Assembly: GCA_905221605.1 (NCBI GenBank) | Contig: CAJNDS010002206.1 | Span: 355,226-419,225 of the forward strand | Source: Symbiodinium natans | Taxonomy: Eukaryota; Sar; Dinophyceae; Suessiales; Symbiodiniaceae | Direction of reading: 5' to 3' | Length of the DNA: 64,000 bases | Shown here: positions 63,240 to 64,000 of the stretch, piece by piece | Numbering within the stretch: the first letter of the stretch is position 1 | Layout of the letters: each line of letters starts with the position of its first letter | Translations under genes and position numbers: made by a program | Notes under the pieces: generated by a model | The model's input: only the letters and a program-made list of their open reading frames with translations | Databases searched by the model: none | Told to the model about the DNA's origin: nothing

Positions 63240-64000
63240 GGCAACAAATGTGAAACCTGCGGTGGTATTGGGGTTGATAAGTGGGGGTTAGGTTTAAAGG
63301 TTTAGTGTGAAGACCCTCCTCGTGGCGGGAGTGAGGTCTGGCTGCACACTCAATCAGGCTGCTGTTCGGGTTCACAATCAGTGAAGGCAGTGTGCGGCAT
63401 GTCGCTTCGGCATGTCGCTTCGGCATGTTTGGAGGTACCTGCGCATGCGTTCAAGTTTTGGAAGCTGCAGCCTGCTGCGGCTTGTGCACCGCCCATTGCC
63501 TTCCCACAGCATTCCTGTGATCCCGCACACGGTGCCTGCTCCTCGAGGCATACCAAAGGCTGCCTTTATCGCGCCCGACATCTGCGCTTGCCCGGTGGCC
63601 TTTGGTTGGCAGCCGGTCTCGCAGTGGCCGCTCAGCTTGATGGACTCTCCGAGTGCTTGGCCGGGTGGACGCGAAGTGTGTGTCATTGCCGAGCGTATCT
63701 GCCGCTTCTCGGTTATGGAGCGCTCTGACACACACAAGGTCACGCCCATCAAGTGTGAGGTTTCAGATCAGCAGGCCGCAAGTCAGGTGCCAAGTCCCAG
63801 TCAAGTCCCCTTTTCGGCACAGGCCTCCACGCGCAAGCAGCCCGTCTGCGTCTCTCATTACCGTTGATGATGACAGTCCTGTGGCCGACAATTCCACGTC
63901 TTTGCCTCCTCGGTTGCCGCGCCCGCTCCCTCTGTCCTTCCGTCTTGTCGCGATCTGCCCTCCAGTTGAGCAAGGTGCTACTGTTAGGGTGGCTTGAATA
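63240..64000. other. Downstream of the exon chain; no gene assigned
   Basis: Overlapping ORFs on both strands at 63378-63870 have no recognised domain. A short duplication GTCGCTTCGGCAT occurs at about 63400-63425. An exon-like stretch (HKVTPIKCEVSDQQAASQVP, about 63733-63793) hints at a further exon or gene running off the window. Confidence 0.3.

Overview
This window looks like nuclear DNA of a dinoflagellate alga. The reasons are TTTAGGG-type (plant/alveolate) telomere-like tracts, a 12-nt match to the 3' end of the dinoflagellate spliced leader inside a pair of LTRs, retroelement protein families that I associate with dinoflagellates, short exon-like islands separated by long intron-like DNA, and very abundant simple repeats. 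I cannot name the species. Nearly all recognisable coding DNA is mobile or viral. Host-type genes appear only in the last 16 kb.

Layout. 1-1511: the 3' end of a DIRS/Ngaro-like (tyrosine-recombinase type) retroelement, with the end of an RT/RNase H protein followed by a B1-A2-B2 split-direct-repeat arrangement. 1512-3866: degenerate repeats, TTTAGGG tracts and a TA-rich microsatellite. 3867-21093: a 17.2-kb, nearly complete LTR retrotransposon with 294-bp LTRs that differ at 5 positions. Its domain order is Gag / CCCH fingers / protease / RT connection + RNase H / integrase / methyltransferase-like / RT fingers + palm. This is a circular permutation of the usual Ty3 pol order. A third coding unit follows with a Tpt1/KptA-type RNA 2'-phosphotransferase domain, zinc fingers, one membrane segment, a SWIM-like finger and a phospholipase-D-like domain. 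21094-22345: a trinucleotide microsatellite. 22.5-24.8 kb: broken Ty1/copia fragments in opposite orientations. 24.8-29.4 kb: unclassified decayed DNA and CAT repeats. 29.4-29.9 kb: a broken retroelement domain with a 2OG-oxygenase-like signature.

29931-44394 is an integrated Polinton-like virus (PLV) type element. Read leftward, it encodes a PolB-HNH-SF1 helicase replication protein, a C5 DNA methyltransferase, a packaging ATPase, a minor capsid/penton candidate, an AT-hook protein, a small basic protein, a membrane-active-type capsid protein (broken by two apparent frameshifts), a double-jelly-roll-type major capsid protein, a 1195-residue fibre ending in a peptidase S74 chaperone, and an integrase. 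One gene, a frameshifted nucleic-acid-binding-type protein, reads rightward. Together these genes cover replication, packaging, capsid, host attachment and integration.

44.4-47.4 kb holds several tandem arrays, two of which flip strand head to head. 47.6-51.3 kb carries a host-type gene region: a signal-peptide exon, a SAM-domain exon, and a 509-residue terminal exon for a P-loop NTPase with a possible nuclease tail, resembling Crinkler/RHS-type proteins. 51.4-55.3 kb is tandem repeats and AT-rich DNA. 55.5-57.8 kb has isolated ORFs. 58.5-63.24 kb contains a chain of exon-like segments of one unidentified, probably coiled-coil, plus-strand gene. All assignments come from reading motifs by eye; no database search was run.
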